From Muribaculaceae bacterium (GTDB lineage Bacteria > Bacteroidota > Bacteroidia > Bacteroidales > Muribaculaceae), in assembly GCA_016302215.1 (NCBI GenBank), contig JAEDNZ010000108.1:1-6442 (forward strand): DNA of 6,442 nt, given 5' to 3'. Position numbers and translations under genes: made by a program. The notes beneath the pieces are model-generated. The model was not told where the DNA came from and did no database searches. It worked only from the letters and a program-made list of their open reading frames with translations. Positions 6,336-6,442 of this stretch are shown here, piece after piece. Every line of letters begins with the position of its first letter. Positions within the stretch are counted from its first letter, which is position 1.

Positions 6336-6380
6336 AAAATAGGACAAATCAATACCACACCCCCTCAAATGTCCTATTTT
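6336..6380. promoter_or_regulatory. Perfect 11-bp inverted repeat, candidate operator of the downstream gene
   Basis: AAAATAGGACA (6336-6346) and its exact reverse complement TGTCCTATTTT (6370-6380) are separated by 23 bp, giving a centre-to-centre distance of 34 bp, a little over three helical turns. The right arm covers the expected -33 position of the promoter at 6398-6405, and the left arm lies about 60-70 bp upstream of the expected start. This placement fits a transcription factor binding as two spaced half-sites, for example an AraC-type or hybrid two-component regulator. The regulator is not in the window. Confidence 0.5.
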
Positions 6381-6397
6381 CACCATTCATCGCATCG

Positions 6398-6405
6398 TAA
6401 CTTTG
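6398..6405 (+). promoter_or_regulatory. -7 element of a gene beginning beyond the right edge
   Basis: TAACTTTG, followed by CA, matches TAnnTTTG. T-rich sequence at 6377-6380, 17 nt upstream, could serve as a poor -33 element. Transcription would start near 6410 and run through an A/C-rich, G-poor leader to the window edge. No ATG occurs between 6410 and 6442, so the coding sequence starts outside the window. Confidence 0.55.
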
Positions 6406-6442
6406 CATCATCAAACGATTAACACACAAACACACATTACAA

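Larger units (their letters stand above)
6025..6442. other. 418-bp repeat-rich intergenic region without a supported gene
   Basis: No reading frame here has recognisable protein features. The region contains, from left to right, a GC-rich hairpin cluster, a 9-bp tandem repeat, an AT-rich direct repeat, an inverted repeat and a promoter, each listed separately. The right half is strongly strand-asymmetric: positions 6251-6330 contain 33 C but only 5 G on the plus strand. No T-run terminator follows the ATPase gene, so the hairpin cluster may serve as its 3' end. Confidence 0.7.

Noticed and set aside
6336..6380. Inverted repeat as an intrinsic terminator or an invertible-promoter end
   Set aside because: The arms are AT-rich with a 23-nt gap and no T-run following a GC stem. 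No recombinase gene is visible, and a single promoter lies outside the arms, so an operator is the simpler reading.

Overview
The window looks like a chromosomal segment from a member of the Bacteroidota, most likely order Bacteroidales. A moderately GC-rich gut lineage such as Muribaculaceae would fit, but that family assignment is a guess. The clues are promoter-like TAnnTTTG elements instead of sigma70 -10/-35 boxes, no convincing Shine-Dalgarno sequences, a DUF3078-type outer-membrane protein (a Bacteroidota family), a menaquinone methyltransferase and a Bacteroidota-style 315-residue PurC. By eye the DNA is roughly 55% GC.

Layout. Positions 1-3047 hold three minus-strand genes that read as one transcription unit, in the order purC (SAICAR synthetase), menG/ubiE (demethylmenaquinone methyltransferase), then a DUF3078 predicted outer-membrane beta-barrel protein that runs off the left edge. 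Gaps are 8 and 22 bp. menG has no ATG in a usable position and appears to start at TTG. Positions 3048-3316 are a divergent control region carrying a purC promoter on the minus strand and a promoter for the plus-strand gene. Positions 3317-4303 encode a membrane-anchored, cysteine-rich alpha/beta hydrolase with a complete Ser-Asp-His triad. A short gap (4304-4425) has a weak terminator and a clear TAnnTTTG promoter.

Positions 4426-6024 encode the most interesting protein: a 532-residue fusion of an ABC-type AAA ATPase with a DUF4435 (TOPRIM-like) domain. These are the two parts of the PARIS anti-phage system (AriA + AriB), here in one compact chain. The effector-domain acidic residues are present, but the Walker B catalytic glutamate position is alanine.

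Positions 6025-6442 contain no gene that I can support, but they are highly structured. They hold a run of GC-rich hairpins (6030-6162), four tandem copies of a 9-bp unit (6211-6246), an AT-rich direct repeat (6259-6288), a perfect 11-bp inverted repeat (6336-6380) and a TAnnTTTG promoter (6398-6405) that should serve a gene starting just beyond the right edge.

Functionally, the left half is housekeeping (purine and quinone synthesis plus an envelope protein). The right half is accessory: a hydrolase of unknown substrate and a candidate single-gene defence ATPase, each with its own promoter, followed by repeat-rich DNA.
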